Source: Amblyomma americanum (Eukaryota > Arthropoda > Arachnida > Ixodida > Ixodidae). From it: 64,000 nucleotides of DNA. The notes below the pieces were generated by a model. It had not been told where the DNA came from. It made no database searches and worked only from the letters and a program-made list of their open reading frames with translations. The translations under genes and the position numbers were made by a program. Shown here piece after piece: positions 24,967-38,795 of the stretch (position 1 is its first letter; the number at the start of each line of letters is the position of its first letter). The stretch covers positions 44,952,772 through 45,016,771 of the forward strand of contig NC_135500.1 in NCBI RefSeq assembly GCF_052857255.1. The letters run 5' to 3'.

Positions 24967-27057
24967 GACGCGTATCACACGGACACTTGTAAAACCGATG
25001 TGTTCAGATTTATCTAGTTTCGGTCTAAAACAGCTTGTTTCGTTGTTTTAAGAACGAATACATGCTTTTCGCGCAGTTATGAGAGAAAACGTTTTGACGC
25101 CTATCACACGGACACTTGCAAAGCCGATGTTTTTGGATCAAGCCCGTTTTGGTCTAAAACAGCTCTTTTCGTTGTATGAAGCACGAATACAAGCTTTTCG
25201 CGCAGTTATAAGAGAAAACGTTTGACGCGTATCACACGGGCACTTGTAAAACCGATGTGTTCAGATCTAGCTTGTTTTGGTATAAAACAGCTTGTTTCTT
25301 TGTATTAGGCACGAATACATGCTTTTCGCGCAGGTATGAAAGAAAACGTTTTGACGCCTATCACACAGACACTTGCAAAACCGATGTTTAGATCTAGCTC
25401 CTTTCGGTATAAAACAGCTTGTCTCGTTTTAAGCAAGAACACATGCTTTTCGCGAAGTTATGAGAGAAAAAATTTTGACGCGTATCACACGGACACTTGT
25501 AAAACCGATGTGTTCAGATCTAGCTCGTTTTGGTATAAAACAGCTTGTTTCTTTGTATTAGCCACGAATACATGCTTTTCGCGCAGGTATGAAAGAAAAA
25601 GTTTTGACGCCTATCACACGGACACTTGCAAAACCGATGTTTTGATCTAGCTCGTTTCGGTATAAAACAGCTTGTCTCGTTTTAAGCAAGAATACATGCT
25701 TTTCGGGAAGTTATGAGAGAAAAAATTTTGACGCGTATCACACGGACACTTGTAAAACCAATGTGTTCATATCTAGCTCGTTTTGGTCTAAAACAGCTTG
25801 TTTCGTTGTATTAAGCACGAATACATGCTTTTCGCGAACTTATGAGAGAAAAAGTTTTGACGCGTATCACCCGGACACTTGTAAAACCGATGTGTTCAGA
25901 TTTAGCTCGTTTCGGTCTAAAACAGCTTGTTTCGTTGTTTTAAGAACGAATACATGCTTTTCGCGCAGTTATGAGAGAAAACGTTTTGAGGCTATCACAC
26001 GGACACTTGTAAAACCGATGTGTTCAGATCAAACCCGTTTCGGTCTAAAACAGCTTCTTTCGTTGTATTAAGCACGAATACATGTTTTCGCGCAGTTATA
26101 AGAGAAAAAGTTTTGACGCGTATCACATGGACACTTGTAAAACCGATGTGTTCAGATTCAGCTCGTTTCGGTCTAAAACAGCTTGCCTCGTTGTATTAGG
26201 CACGAATACATGCTTTTCGCGCAGTTCATAACTTCAGAAAAAGTTTTCACGCGTATCACACGGACAAATATAAAATCGAGGTGTTCAGATCTAGCTCGTT
26301 TTGGTCTAAAACAGCTTGTTTCGTTGTATTAAGCACGAATATATGCTTTTCGCGAACTTATGAGAGAAAAAGTATCGACGCGTGTCACACGGACACTTGT
26401 AAAAGTGATGTGTTAAGATTTAGCTCATTTCGGTCTAAAACAGCTTGTCTCATTGTATTAAGCACGAATACATGCTTTTCGCGCAGTTATGAGAGAAAAA
26501 GTTTTTTCGCGTATCACACGGACACTTGTAAAACCAATGTGTTCAGATTTAGCTCGTTTCTGTCTAAAACAGCTTGTTTCGTTGCATTATTCACGAATAC
26601 ATGCTTTTCGCGCAGGTATGAAAGAAAAAGTTTTGAGGCCTATCACACGGGCACCTGCAAAACCGATGTTTAGAATTCCGTTTCGGTCTAAAACAGCTTG
26701 TCTCGTTTTAAGCAAGAATACATGCTTTTCGCGAAGTTATGAGAGAAAAAGTTTTGACGCGTATCACAAGGACACTTGCAAAACCGATGAGTCTTGATTT
26801 AGCTCGTTTCGGTCTAAAACAGCTTATTTCGTTGTTTTAAGCACGAATACACGCTTTTTGCGAAGTTATGAGAGAAAAAGATTTGACGCGTATCACACGG
26901 ACACTTGTAAAACCGATGTGGTCAGATCTAGCTCGTTTTGGTCTAAAACAGCTAGTTTCGTTGTATTAAGCACGAATACATGCTTTTCGCGAACTTATGA
27001 GAGAAAAAGTTTTGACGCGTATCACACAGACACTTCTAAAACCAATGTGTTCAAAAT
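24967..27057 (+). repeat. Mosaic stretch of family-A and GGATCAAG monomers
   Basis: Continues with the GATGTTTTTGGATCAAG monomer (near 25130), CACGGGCAC, GGTATAAAACAGC / GATGTTTAGATC monomers, a GATCAAACCCG monomer (near 26030) and an E monomer at 26225. It then carries the TTTAGCTCATTTCGG / GTTTTTTCGCG / GAATTC (26673) run and the GATGTGGTCAG / ACTTCTAAAACC tail also seen in A5. Private changes include GATGAGTCTTGATTTAGC near 26788. No gene is seen. Confidence 0.8.
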
Positions 27058-28069
27058 TAGCTCGTTTCGGTTTAAAACAGCTTGTTTCGTTGCTTTAAGA
27101 ACGATTACATGCTTTTCGCGCAGTTATGAGAGAAAAAGTTTTGACGCCTATCACACGGACACTTGTAAAACCGATGTGTTCAAATATAACTCGTCTCGGT
27201 CTAAAACAGCTTGTTTCGTTGTATTAAGCACGAATACATGTTTTCGCGCAGTTATAAGAGAAAAAGTTTTGACACTTGTAAAACCGATCTGTTCAGATTT
27301 AGCTCGTCTCGGTCTAAAACAACTTGTCTCGTCGAATTAAGCATGAATACATGCTTTTCGCGCAGTTCATAACTTCAGAAACAGTTTTCACGCGTATCAC
27401 ACGGACACTTGTAAAATCGAGGTGTTCAGATCTTGCTCGTTTTGGTCTAAAACAGCTTGTTTCGTTGTATTAAGCACGAATACACGCTTTTCGCGAAGTT
27501 ATGAGAAAAAGTTTTGACGCTTATCACACGGACACTTGTAAAACCAATGTGTTCAGATCTAGATCGTTTTGTCTAAAACAGCTTGCTTCGTTGTATTAAG
27601 CACGAATACATGCTTTTTGCGCAGTTATAAGAGAAAAAGTTTTGACGCGTATCAATGGGACACTTGTAAAACCGGTGTTCAGATTTAGCTCGTTTCGGTC
27701 TAAAACAGCCTGTCTTGTTGTATTAAGCACGAATACATGCTTTTCGCGCAGTTATTAGGGAAAACATTTTCACGCGTATCACACGGACACTTGTAAAATC
27801 GATGTGTTCAGATCTAGCTCGTTTTGGTCAAAAACAGCTTGTTTCGTTGTATTAGGTACGAATACATGCTTTTCGCGCAGTTATGAGAGAAAACGTTTGA
27901 CGCGTATCACACGGGCACTTGTAAAACCGATGTGTTCAGATCTAGCTTGTTTTGGTATAAAACAGCTTGTTTCTTTGTATTAGGCACGAATACATGCTTT
28001 TCGCGCAGGTATGAAAGAAAAAGTTTTGACGCCTATCACACGGACACTTGCAAAACCGATGTTTAGATC
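27058..28069 (+). repeat. 1012-bp tandem duplication, copy 1
   Basis: About eight monomers. From CTCGTTTCGG (27061) through the E monomer at 27366 to the GGTATAAAACAGC monomer near 27955, the sequence is repeated 1012 bp downstream. Copy 1 has its own 2-bp loss (ATGAGAAAAAG near 27500), ACCAATG near 27543 and TTAGGTACG near 27857, where copy 2 keeps the common forms. Confidence 0.82.
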
Positions 28070-28988
28070 TAGCTCGTTTCGGTCTAAAACAGCTTGTTTC
28101 GTTGCTTTAAGAACGATTACATGCTTTTCGCGCAGTTATGAGAGAAAAAGTTTTGACGCCTATCACACGGACACTTGTAAAACCGATGTGTTCAAATATA
28201 ACTCGTCTCGGTCTAAAACAGCTTGTTTCGTTGTATTAAGCACGAATACATGTTTTCGCGCAGTTATAAGAGAAAAAGTTTTGACACTTGTAAAACCGAT
28301 CTGTTCAGATTTAGCTCGTCTCGGTCTAAAACAGCTTGTCTCGTCGTATTAAGCACGAATACATGCTTTTCGCGCAGTTCATAACTTCAGAAACAGTTTT
28401 CACGCGTATCACACGGACACTTGTAAAATCGAGGTGTTCAGATCTTGCTCGTTTTGATCTAAAACAGCTTGTTTCGTTGTATTAAGCACGAATACACGCT
28501 TTTCGCGAAGTTATGAGAGAAAAAGTTTTGACGCTTATCACACGGACACTAGTAAAACCGATGTGTTCAGATCTAGATCGTTTTGTCTAAAACAGCTTGC
28601 TTCGTTGTATTAAGCACGAATACATGCTTTTTGCGCAGTTATAAGAGAAAAAGTTTTGACGCGTATCAATGGGACACTTGTAAAACCGGTGTTCAGATTT
28701 AGCTCGTTTCGGTCTAAAACAGCCTGTCTTGTTGTATTAAGCACGAATACATGCTTTTCGCGCAGTTATTAGGGAAAACATTTTCACGCGTATCACACGG
28801 ACACTTGTAAAATCGATGTGTTCAGATCTAGCTCGTTTTGGTCAAAAACAGCTTGTTTCGTTGTATTAGGCACGAATACATGCTTTTCGCGCAGTTATGA
28901 GAGAAAACGTTTGACGCGTATCACACGGACACTTGTAAAACCGATGTGGTCAGATCTAGCTCGTTTTGGTATAAAACAGCTTGTTTCT
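28070..28988 (+). repeat. 1012-bp tandem duplication, copy 2 (incomplete)
   Basis: Repeats the previous segment from AGCTCGTTTCGG (28071) past the E monomer at 28378. Homology in register is lost near 28925, where CACGGGCAC is replaced by CACGGACACTTG and GATGTGGTCAG. The short 113-bp monomer with the 15-bp deletion is near 28284. Confidence 0.78.
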
Positions 28989-31900
28989 TTGTATTAGCCA
29001 CGAATACATGCTTTTCGCGCAGGTATGAATGAAAAAGTTTTGACGCCTATCACACGGACACTTGCAAAACCGATGTTTAGATCTAGCTCGTTTCGGTATA
29101 AAACAGCTTGTCTCGTTTTAAGCAAGAATACATGCTTTTCGCGAAGTTATGAGAGAAAAATTTTGACGCGTATCACGCGGACACTTGTAAAACCGATGTG
29201 TTCATATCTAGCTCGTTTTGGTCTAAAACAGCTTGTTTCGTTGTATTAAGCACGAATACATGCTTTTCGCGAACTTATGAGAGAAAAAGTTTTGACGCGT
29301 ATCACCCGGACACTTGTAAAACCGATGTGTTCAGATCTAGCTCGTTTTGGTATAAAACAGCTTGTTTCTTTGTATTAGCCACGAATACATGCTTTTCGCG
29401 CAGGTATGAAAGGAAAAGTTTTGACGCCTATCACACGGACACTTGCAAAACCGATGTTTAGATCTAGCTCGTTTCGGTATAAAACAGCTTTCTCGTTTTA
29501 AGCAAGAATACATGCTTTTCGCGAAGTTATGAGAGAAAAAATTTTGACGCGTATCACACGGACACTTGTAAAACCGATGTGTTCAGATTTAGCTCATTTC
29601 GGTCTAAAACAGCTTGTCTCATTGTATTAAGCACGAATACATGCTTTTCGCGCAGTTATGAGAGAAAAAGTTTTTTCGCGCATCACACGGACACTTGTAA
29701 AACCAATGTGTTCAGATTTAGCTCGTTTCTGTCTAAAACAGCTTGTTTCGTTGCATTAATCACGAATACATGCTTTTCGCGCAGGTATGAAAGAAAAAGT
29801 TTTGAGGCCTATCACACGGGCACTTGCAAAACCGATGTTTAGAATTCCGTTTCGGTCTAAAACAGCTTGTCTCGTTTTAAGCAAGACTACATGCTTTTCG
29901 CGAAGTTATGAGAGAAAAAGTTTTGACGCGTATCACAAGGACACTTGCAAAACCGATGTGTTTAGATTTAGCTCGTTTCGGTCTAAAACAGCTTATTTCG
30001 TTGTTTTAAGCACGAATACACGATTTTCGCGAAGTTATGAGAGAAAAAGATTTGACGCGTATCACACGGACACTTGTAAAACCGATGTGGTCAGATCTAG
30101 CTCGTTTTGGGTCTAAAACAGCTAGTTTCGTTGTATTAAGCACGAATACATGCTTTTCGCGAACATATGAGAGAAAAAGTTTTGACGCGTATCACACAGA
30201 CACTTCTAAAACCAATGTGTTGAAAATTAGCTCGTTTCGGTCTAAAACAGCTTGTTTCGTTGCTTTAAGAACGATTACATGCTTTTCGCGCAGTTATGAG
30301 AGAAAAAGTTTTGACGCCTATCACACGGACACTTGTAAAACCGATGTGTTCAAATATAACTCGTCTCGGTCTAAAACAGCTTGTTTCGTTGTATTAAGCA
30401 CGAATACATGTTTTCACGCAGTTATAAGAGAAAAAGTTTTGACACTTGTAAAACCGATCTGTTCAGATTTAGCTCGTCTCGGTCTAAAACAGCTTGTCTC
30501 GTCGTATTAGGCACGAATACATGCTTTTCGCGCAGTTCATAACTTCTGAAACAGTTTTCACGCGTATCACACGGACACTTGTAAAATCGAGGTGTTCAGA
30601 TCTTGCTCGTTTTGGTCTAAAACAGCTTGTTTCGTTGTATTAAGCACGAATACACGCTTTTCGCGAAGTTATGAGAGAAAAAGTTTTGACGCTTATCACA
30701 CGGACACTTGTAAAACCGATGTGTTCAGATCTAGATCGTTTTGTCTAAAACAGCTTACTTCGTTGTATTAAGCACGAATACATGCTTTTTGCGCAGTTAT
30801 AAGAAAAAAATTTTTAAGCGTATCACAGGGACACTTGTAAAACCGGTGTTCAGATTTAGCTCGTTTCGGTCTAAAACAGCCTGTCTCGTTGTATTAAGCA
30901 CGAATACCTGCTTTTCGCGCAGTTATTAGGGAAAACATTTTCACGCGTATCACACGGACACTTGTAAAATCGATGTGTTCAGATCTAGCTCGTTTTGGTC
31001 AAAACAGCTTGTTTCGTTGTATTAGGCACGAATACATGCTTTTCGCGCAGTTATGAGAGAAAAGGTTTTGACGCGTATCACACGGACACTTGTAAAACCG
31101 ATGAGTTCAGGTTTAGCTCGTTTCGGTCTAAAGCAGCTTGTCTCGTTGTATTAAACACGAATGCATGTTTTCGCGCAGTTATGAGAGAAAAAGTTTTGAC
31201 GCGTATCACACGGACACTTGTAAAACCGATCCGTTCAGATTTAGCTCTTTTCGGTCTAAAACAGCTTGTTTCGTTGTATTAAGCACGAATACATGCTTTT
31301 CGCGCACGTATGAAAGAAAAAGTTTTGACGCATATCACACGGACACTTGTAAAACCGATGTGTTCAGATCTAGCTCGTTTTGGCCTAAAACAGCTTGTTT
31401 CGTTGTATTAAGCACGAATACATGCTTTTCGCAAACTTATGAGAGAAAAAGTTTTGACGCGTATCACACGGACACTTGTAAATCCGATGGGTTCAGATCT
31501 AGCTCGCTTTGGTCTAAAACAGCTTGTTTCGTTGTATTAAGCACTAGTACATGCTTTTCGCGCAGTTATGAGAGAAAAAGTTTTGAGGCCTATCACACGG
31601 ACACTTGCAAAAAGCGATGTGTTCAGATCTAGCTCGTTTCGGTCTAAAACAGCTTGTCTCGTTGTATTAAGCACGAATACATGCTTTTCGCGCAGTTATC
31701 AGAGACAAAGTTTTGACGCGTATCACACGGACACTTGTAAATCCGATGGGTTCAGATCTAGCTCACTTTGGTCTAAAACAGCTTGTTTCGTTGTATTAAG
31801 CACTAGTACATGCTTTTCGCGAACTTATGAGAGAAAAGGATTTGACGCGTATCACACGGACACTTGTAAAACCGATGTGTTCAGATTTAGCTTGTTTCGG

Positions 31901-32048
31901 TCTAAAACAGCTTGTTGCGCTGTATTAAGCACGAATACATGCTTGTCGCGTAGGTATGAGAGAAAACGTTTTGACGCCTATCACACGAACACTTGCAAAA
32001 CCGATGTGTTTGGATCTAGCTCGTTTTGGTCGAAAACAGCTTGTCTCG
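28989..32048 (+). repeat. 3060-bp tandem duplication, copy 1
   Basis: About 24 monomers joining a family-A unit (GAATTC at 29842, E-type monomer TTCATAACTTCTG at 30536) to a complete B cassette (GATGAGTTCAGG at 31100, then AAATCCGATGGG, CACTAGTACATG, GCTTGTCGCGTAGG). It is repeated at +3060. The only difference I found is G at 30217 against A at 33277. No gene is seen. Confidence 0.94.
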
Positions 32049-35000
32049 TTGTATTAGCCACGAATACATGCTTTTCGCGCAGGTATGAATGAAAAAGTTT
32101 TGACGCCTATCACACGGACACTTGCAAAACCGATGTTTAGATCTAGCTCGTTTCGGTATAAAACAGCTTGTCTCGTTTTAAGCAAGAATACATGCTTTTC
32201 GCGAAGTTATGAGAGAAAAATTTTGACGCGTATCACGCGGACACTTGTAAAACCGATGTGTTCATATCTAGCTCGTTTTGGTCTAAAACAGCTTGTTTCG
32301 TTGTATTAAGCACGAATACATGCTTTTCGCGAACTTATGAGAGAAAAAGTTTTGACGCGTATCACCCGGACACTTGTAAAACCGATGTGTTCAGATCTAG
32401 CTCGTTTTGGTATAAAACAGCTTGTTTCTTTGTATTAGCCACGAATACATGCTTTTCGCGCAGGTATGAAAGGAAAAGTTTTGACGCCTATCACACGGAC
32501 ACTTGCAAAACCGATGTTTAGATCTAGCTCGTTTCGGTATAAAACAGCTTTCTCGTTTTAAGCAAGAATACATGCTTTTCGCGAAGTTATGAGAGAAAAA
32601 ATTTTGACGCGTATCACACGGACACTTGTAAAACCGATGTGTTCAGATTTAGCTCATTTCGGTCTAAAACAGCTTGTCTCATTGTATTAAGCACGAATAC
32701 ATGCTTTTCGCGCAGTTATGAGAGAAAAAGTTTTTTCGCGCATCACACGGACACTTGTAAAACCAATGTGTTCAGATTTAGCTCGTTTCTGTCTAAAACA
32801 GCTTGTTTCGTTGCATTAATCACGAATACATGCTTTTCGCGCAGGTATGAAAGAAAAAGTTTTGAGGCCTATCACACGGGCACTTGCAAAACCGATGTTT
32901 AGAATTCCGTTTCGGTCTAAAACAGCTTGTCTCGTTTTAAGCAAGACTACATGCTTTTCGCGAAGTTATGAGAGAAAAAGTTTTGACGCGTATCACAAGG
33001 ACACTTGCAAAACCGATGTGTTTAGATTTAGCTCGTTTCGGTCTAAAACAGCTTATTTCGTTGTTTTAAGCACGAATACACGATTTTCGCGAAGTTATGA
33101 GAGAAAAAGATTTGACGCGTATCACACGGACACTTGTAAAACCGATGTGGTCAGATCTAGCTCGTTTTGGGTCTAAAACAGCTAGTTTCGTTGTATTAAG
33201 CACGAATACATGCTTTTCGCGAACATATGAGAGAAAAAGTTTTGACGCGTATCACACAGACACTTCTAAAACCAATATGTTGAAAATTAGCTCGTTTCGG
33301 TCTAAAACAGCTTGTTTCGTTGCTTTAAGAACGATTACATGCTTTTCGCGCAGTTATGAGAGAAAAAGTTTTGACGCCTATCACACGGACACTTGTAAAA
33401 CCGATGTGTTCAAATATAACTCGTCTCGGTCTAAAACAGCTTGTTTCGTTGTATTAAGCACGAATACATGTTTTCACGCAGTTATAAGAGAAAAAGTTTT
33501 GACACTTGTAAAACCGATCTGTTCAGATTTAGCTCGTCTCGGTCTAAAACAGCTTGTCTCGTCGTATTAGGCACGAATACATGCTTTTCGCGCAGTTCAT
33601 AACTTCTGAAACAGTTTTCACGCGTATCACACGGACACTTGTAAAATCGAGGTGTTCAGATCTTGCTCGTTTTGGTCTAAAACAGCTTGTTTCGTTGTAT
33701 TAAGCACGAATACACGCTTTTCGCGAAGTTATGAGAGAAAAAGTTTTGACGCTTATCACACGGACACTTGTAAAACCGATGTGTTCAGATCTAGATCGTT
33801 TTGTCTAAAACAGCTTACTTCGTTGTATTAAGCACGAATACATGCTTTTTGCGCAGTTATAAGAAAAAAATTTTTAAGCGTATCACAGGGACACTTGTAA
33901 AACCGGTGTTCAGATTTAGCTCGTTTCGGTCTAAAACAGCCTGTCTCGTTGTATTAAGCACGAATACCTGCTTTTCGCGCAGTTATTAGGGAAAACATTT
34001 TCACGCGTATCACACGGACACTTGTAAAATCGATGTGTTCAGATCTAGCTCGTTTTGGTCAAAACAGCTTGTTTCGTTGTATTAGGCACGAATACATGCT
34101 TTTCGCGCAGTTATGAGAGAAAAGGTTTTGACGCGTATCACACGGACACTTGTAAAACCGATGAGTTCAGGTTTAGCTCGTTTCGGTCTAAAGCAGCTTG
34201 TCTCGTTGTATTAAACACGAATGCATGTTTTCGCGCAGTTATGAGAGAAAAAGTTTTGACGCGTATCACACGGACACTTGTAAAACCGATCCGTTCAGAT
34301 TTAGCTCTTTTCGGTCTAAAACAGCTTGTTTCGTTGTATTAAGCACGAATACATGCTTTTCGCGCACGTATGAAAGAAAAAGTTTTGACGCATATCACAC
34401 GGACACTTGTAAAACCGATGTGTTCAGATCTAGCTCGTTTTGGCCTAAAACAGCTTGTTTCGTTGTATTAAGCACGAATACATGCTTTTCGCAAACTTAT
34501 GAGAGAAAAAGTTTTGACGCGTATCACACGGACACTTGTAAATCCGATGGGTTCAGATCTAGCTCGCTTTGGTCTAAAACAGCTTGTTTCGTTGTATTAA
34601 GCACTAGTACATGCTTTTCGCGCAGTTATGAGAGAAAAAGTTTTGAGGCCTATCACACGGACACTTGCAAAAAGCGATGTGTTCAGATCTAGCTCGTTTC
34701 GGTCTAAAACAGCTTGTCTCGTTGTATTAAGCACGAATACATGCTTTTCGCGCAGTTATCAGAGACAAAGTTTTGACGCGTATCACACGGACACTTGTAA
34801 ATCCGATGGGTTCAGATCTAGCTCACTTTGGTCTAAAACAGCTTGTTTCGTTGTATTAAGCACTAGTACATGCTTTTCGCGAACTTATGAGAGAAAAGGA
34901 TTTGACGCGTATCACACGGACACTTGTAAAACCGATGTGTTCAGATTTAGCTTGTTTCGGTCTAAAACAGCTTGTTGCGCTGTATTAAGCACGAATACAT

Positions 35001-35108
35001 GCTTGTCGCGTAGGTATGAGAGAAAACGTTTTGACGCCTATCACACGAACACTTGCAAAACCGATGTGTTTGGATCTAGCTCGTTTTGGTCGAAAACAGC
35101 TTGTCTCG
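32049..35108 (+). repeat. 3060-bp tandem duplication, copy 2
   Basis: Near-identical to the preceding 3060 bp, including rare private changes: the extra G in TTTTGGGTCTAAAAC (30110 and 33170), the AAAAAAATTTTTAAGCG monomer (near 30805 and 33865) and TACCTGC. The junction sits in TTGTATTA. At 32049 it continues with GCCACG, and after copy 2 (35109) it continues with AGCACG. Confidence 0.94.
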
Positions 35109-36611
35109 TTGTATTAAGCACGAATACATGCTTTTCGCGAACTTATGAGCGAAAAAGTATTGACGCGTATCACACGGACACTTGTAAAACCGATGTGTTC
35201 AGATTTAGCTAGTTTCGGTCTAAAACAGCTTGTTTCTTTGTATTAGGCACGAATACATGCTTTTCGTCCAGGTATGAAAGAAAACGTTTTGACGCCTATC
35301 ACACAGACACTTGCAAAACCGATGTTTTGATCTAGCTCCTTTCGGTATAAAACAGCTTGTCTCGTTTTATGCAAGAATACATGCTTTTCGCGAAGTTATG
35401 AGAAAAAATTTTGACGCGTGTCACACGGACACTTGTAAAACCGATGTGTTCAGATCTAGCTCGTTTTGGTATAAAACAGCTTGTTTCTTTGTATTAGGCA
35501 CGAATACATGCTTTTCGCGCAGGTATGAAAGAAAAAGTTTTGACGCCTATCACACGGACACTTGCAAAACCGATGTTTAGATCTAGCTCGTTTCGGTATA
35601 AAACAGCTTGTCTCGTTTTAAGCAAGAATACATGCTTTTCGCGAAGTTATGAGAGAAAAAATTTTGACGCGTATCACACGGACACTTGTAAAACCGATGT
35701 GTTCATATCTAGCTCGTTTTGGTCTAAAACAGCTTGTTTCGTTGTATTAGGCACGAATACATGCTTTTCGCGAACTTATGAGAGAAAAAGTTTTGACGCG
35801 TATCACCCGGACACTTGTAAAACCGATGTGTTCAGATTTAGCTCGTTTCGGTCTAAAACAGCTTGTTTCGTTGTTTTAAGAACGATTACATGATTTTCGC
35901 GCAGTTATGAGAGAAAACGTTTTGACGGATATCACACGGACACTTGTAAAACCGATGTGTTCAGATCAAACCCGTTTCGGTCTAAAACAGCTTGTTTCAT
36001 TGTATTAAGCACGAATACATGTTTTCGCGCAGTTATAAGAGAAAAAGTTTTGACGCGTATCACATGGACACTTGTAAAACCGAGGTATTCAGATTTAGGT
36101 CGTTTCGGTCTAAAACAGCTTGCCTCGTTGTATTAAGCACGAATACATGCTTTTCGCGCAGTTCATAACTTCAGAAAAAGTTTTCACGCGTATCACACCG
36201 ACAATTATAAAATCGAGCTGTTCAGATCTAGCTCGTTTTGGTCTAAAACAGCTTGTTTCGTTGTAATAAGCACGAATATATGCTTTTCGCGCAGGTATGA
36301 AAGAAAAAGTTTTGAGGCCTATCACACGGGCACTTGCAAAACCGATGTTTAGAATTCCGTTTCGGTCTAAAACAGCTTGCCTCGTTTTAAGCAAGAATAC
36401 ATGCTTTTCGCGAAGTTAATAGAGAAAAAGTTTTGACGCGTATCACAAGGACACTTGCAAAACCGATGTGTTTAGATTTAGCTCGTTTCGGTCTAAAACA
36501 GCTTATTTCGTTGTTTTAAGCACGAATACACGCTTTTCGCGAAGTTATGAGAGAAAAAGATTTGACGCGTATCACACGGACACTTGTAAAACCGATGTGG
36601 TCAGATCTAGA
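35109..36611 (+). repeat. Mosaic stretch between two duplications
   Basis: Holds GGTATAAAACAGC / GATGTTTAGATC monomers, CATATCTAGC, GATCAAACCCG (near 35966), an E monomer at 36162 and a GAATTC monomer (36352). Bases 35525-36394 recur at 41044-41913, 5519 bp away, on the far side of the 2184-bp duplication. Private changes include TTAATAGAGAAAAAG near 36417. No gene is seen. Confidence 0.8.
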
Positions 36612-38795
36612 TCGTTTTGTCTAAAACAGCTTGCTTCGTTGTATTAAGCACGAATACATGCTTTTTGCGCAGTTATAAGAGAAAAAGTTTTGACGCGTAT
36701 CACAGGGACACTTGTAAAACCGGTGTTCAGATTTAGCTTGTTTCGGTCTAAAACAGCCTGTCTCGTTGTATTAAGCACGAATACATGCTTTTCGCGCAGT
36801 TATTAGGGAAAACATTTTCACGCGTATCACACGGACACTTGTAAAATCGATGTGTTCAGATCTAGCTCGTTTTGGTCAAAAACAGCTTGTTTCGTTGTAT
36901 TAGGCACGAATACATGCTTTTCGCGCAGTTATGAGAGAAAAGGTTTTGACGCGTATCACACGGACACTTGTAAAACCGATGAGTTCAGGTTTAGCTCGTT
37001 TCGGTCTAAAACAGCTTGTCTCGTTGTATTAAACACGAATACATGCTTTTCGCGCAGTTATGAGAGAAAAAGTTTTGACGCGTATCACACGGACACTTGT
37101 AAAACCGATCTGTTCAGATTTAGCTCGTTTCGGTCTAAAACAGCTTGTTTCGTTGTATTAAGCACGAATACATGCTTTTCGCGCACGTATGAAAGAAAAA
37201 GTTTTGACGCATATCACACGGACACTTGTAAAACCGATGTGTTCAGATCTAGCTCGTTTTGGCCTAAAACAGCTTGTTTCGTTGTATTAAGCACGAATAC
37301 ATGCTTTTCGCAAACTTATGAGAGAAAAAGTTTTGACGCGTATCACACGGACACTCGTAAATCCGATGGGTTCAGATCTAGCTCGCTTTGGTCTAAAACA
37401 GCTTGTTTCGTTGTATTAAGCACTAGCACATGCTTTTCGCGCAGTTATGAGAGAAAACGTTTTGAGGCCTATCACACGGACACTTGCAAAAAGCGATGTG
37501 TTCAGATCTAGCTCGTTTCGGTCTAAAACAGCTTGTCTCGTTGTATTAAGCACGAATACATGCTTTTCGCGCAGTTATCAGAGATAAAGTTTTGACGCGT
37601 ATCACACGGACACTTGTAAATCCGATGGGTTCAGATCTAGCTCACTTTGGTCTAAAACAGCTTGTTTCGTTGTATTAGGCACTAGTACATGCTTTTCGCG
37701 AACTTATGAGAGAAAAGGATTTGACGCGTATCACACGGACACTTGTAAAACCGATGTGTTCAGATTTAGCTTGTTTGGTCTAAAACAGCTTGTTGCGCTG
37801 TATTAAGCACGAATACATGCTTGTCGCGTAGGTATGAGAGAAAACGTTTTGACGCCTATCACACGAACACTTGCAAAACCGATGTGTTTTGGATCTAGCT
37901 CGTTTTGGTCTAAAACAGCTTGTTTCGTTGTATGAAGCACGAATACATGCTTTTCGCACATTTATAAGAGAAAACGTTTTGGCGCCTATCACAAGGACAC
38001 TTGCAAAACCGATGTGTTTAGATTTAGCTCGTTTCGATCTAAAACAGCTTATTTCGTTGTTTTAAGCACGAATCACGCTTTTCGCTAAGTTATGAGAGAA
38101 AAATATTTGACGCGTATCACACGGACACTTGTAAAACCGATGTGCTCATATCTAGCTCGTTTTGGTCGAAAACAGCTTGTTTCGTTGTATTAAGCACGAA
38201 TACATGCTTTTCGCGAACTTATGAGCGAAAAAGTTTTGACGCGTATCACACGGACACTTGTAAAACCGATGTGTTCAGATTTAGCTAGTTTCGGTCTAAA
38301 ACAGCTTGTTTCGTTGTTTTAAGAACGAATACATGCTTTTCGCGCAGTTATGAGAGAAAACGTTTTGACGCCTATCACACGGACACTTGCAAAACCGATG
38401 TTTTTGGATCAAGCCCGTTTTGGTCTAAAACAGCTCTTTTCGTTGTATGAAGCACGAATACAAGCTTTTCGCGCAGTTATAAGAGAAAACGTTTGACGCG
38501 TATTACACGGGCACTTGTAAAACCGATGTGTTCAGATCTAGCTTGTTTTGGTATAAAACAGCTTGTTTCTTTGTATTAGGCACGAATACATGCTTTTCGC
38601 GCAGGTATGAAAGAAAACGTTTTGACGCCTATCACACAGACACTTGCAAAACCGATGTTTTGATCTAGCTCCTTTCGGTATAAAACAGCTTGTCTCGTTT
38701 TAAGCAAGAATACATGCTTTTCGCGAAGTTATGAGAGAAAAAATTTTGACCCGTATCACACGGACACTTGTAAAACCGATGTGCTCATATCTAGC
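36612..38795 (+). repeat. 2184-bp tandem duplication, copy 1
   Basis: 17 monomers including a B cassette (GATGAGTTCAGG at 36978) and a GATGTTTTTGGATCAAG monomer (near 38397). It is repeated at +2184 with roughly a dozen differences noticed by eye. Examples are ACTCGTAAATCC (near 37354), GAGATAAAG for GAGACAAAG (near 37584), ACAAGG for ACACGG (near 37993), and a pair of one-base indels near 38073 and 38100 that cancel in length. Confidence 0.9.

Noticed and set aside
20587..35108. Treating the near-identical 2190- and 3060-bp pairs as certain biological duplications
   Set aside because: With so few differences, assembly duplication cannot be excluded from sequence alone. I report them as seen and leave the origin open.
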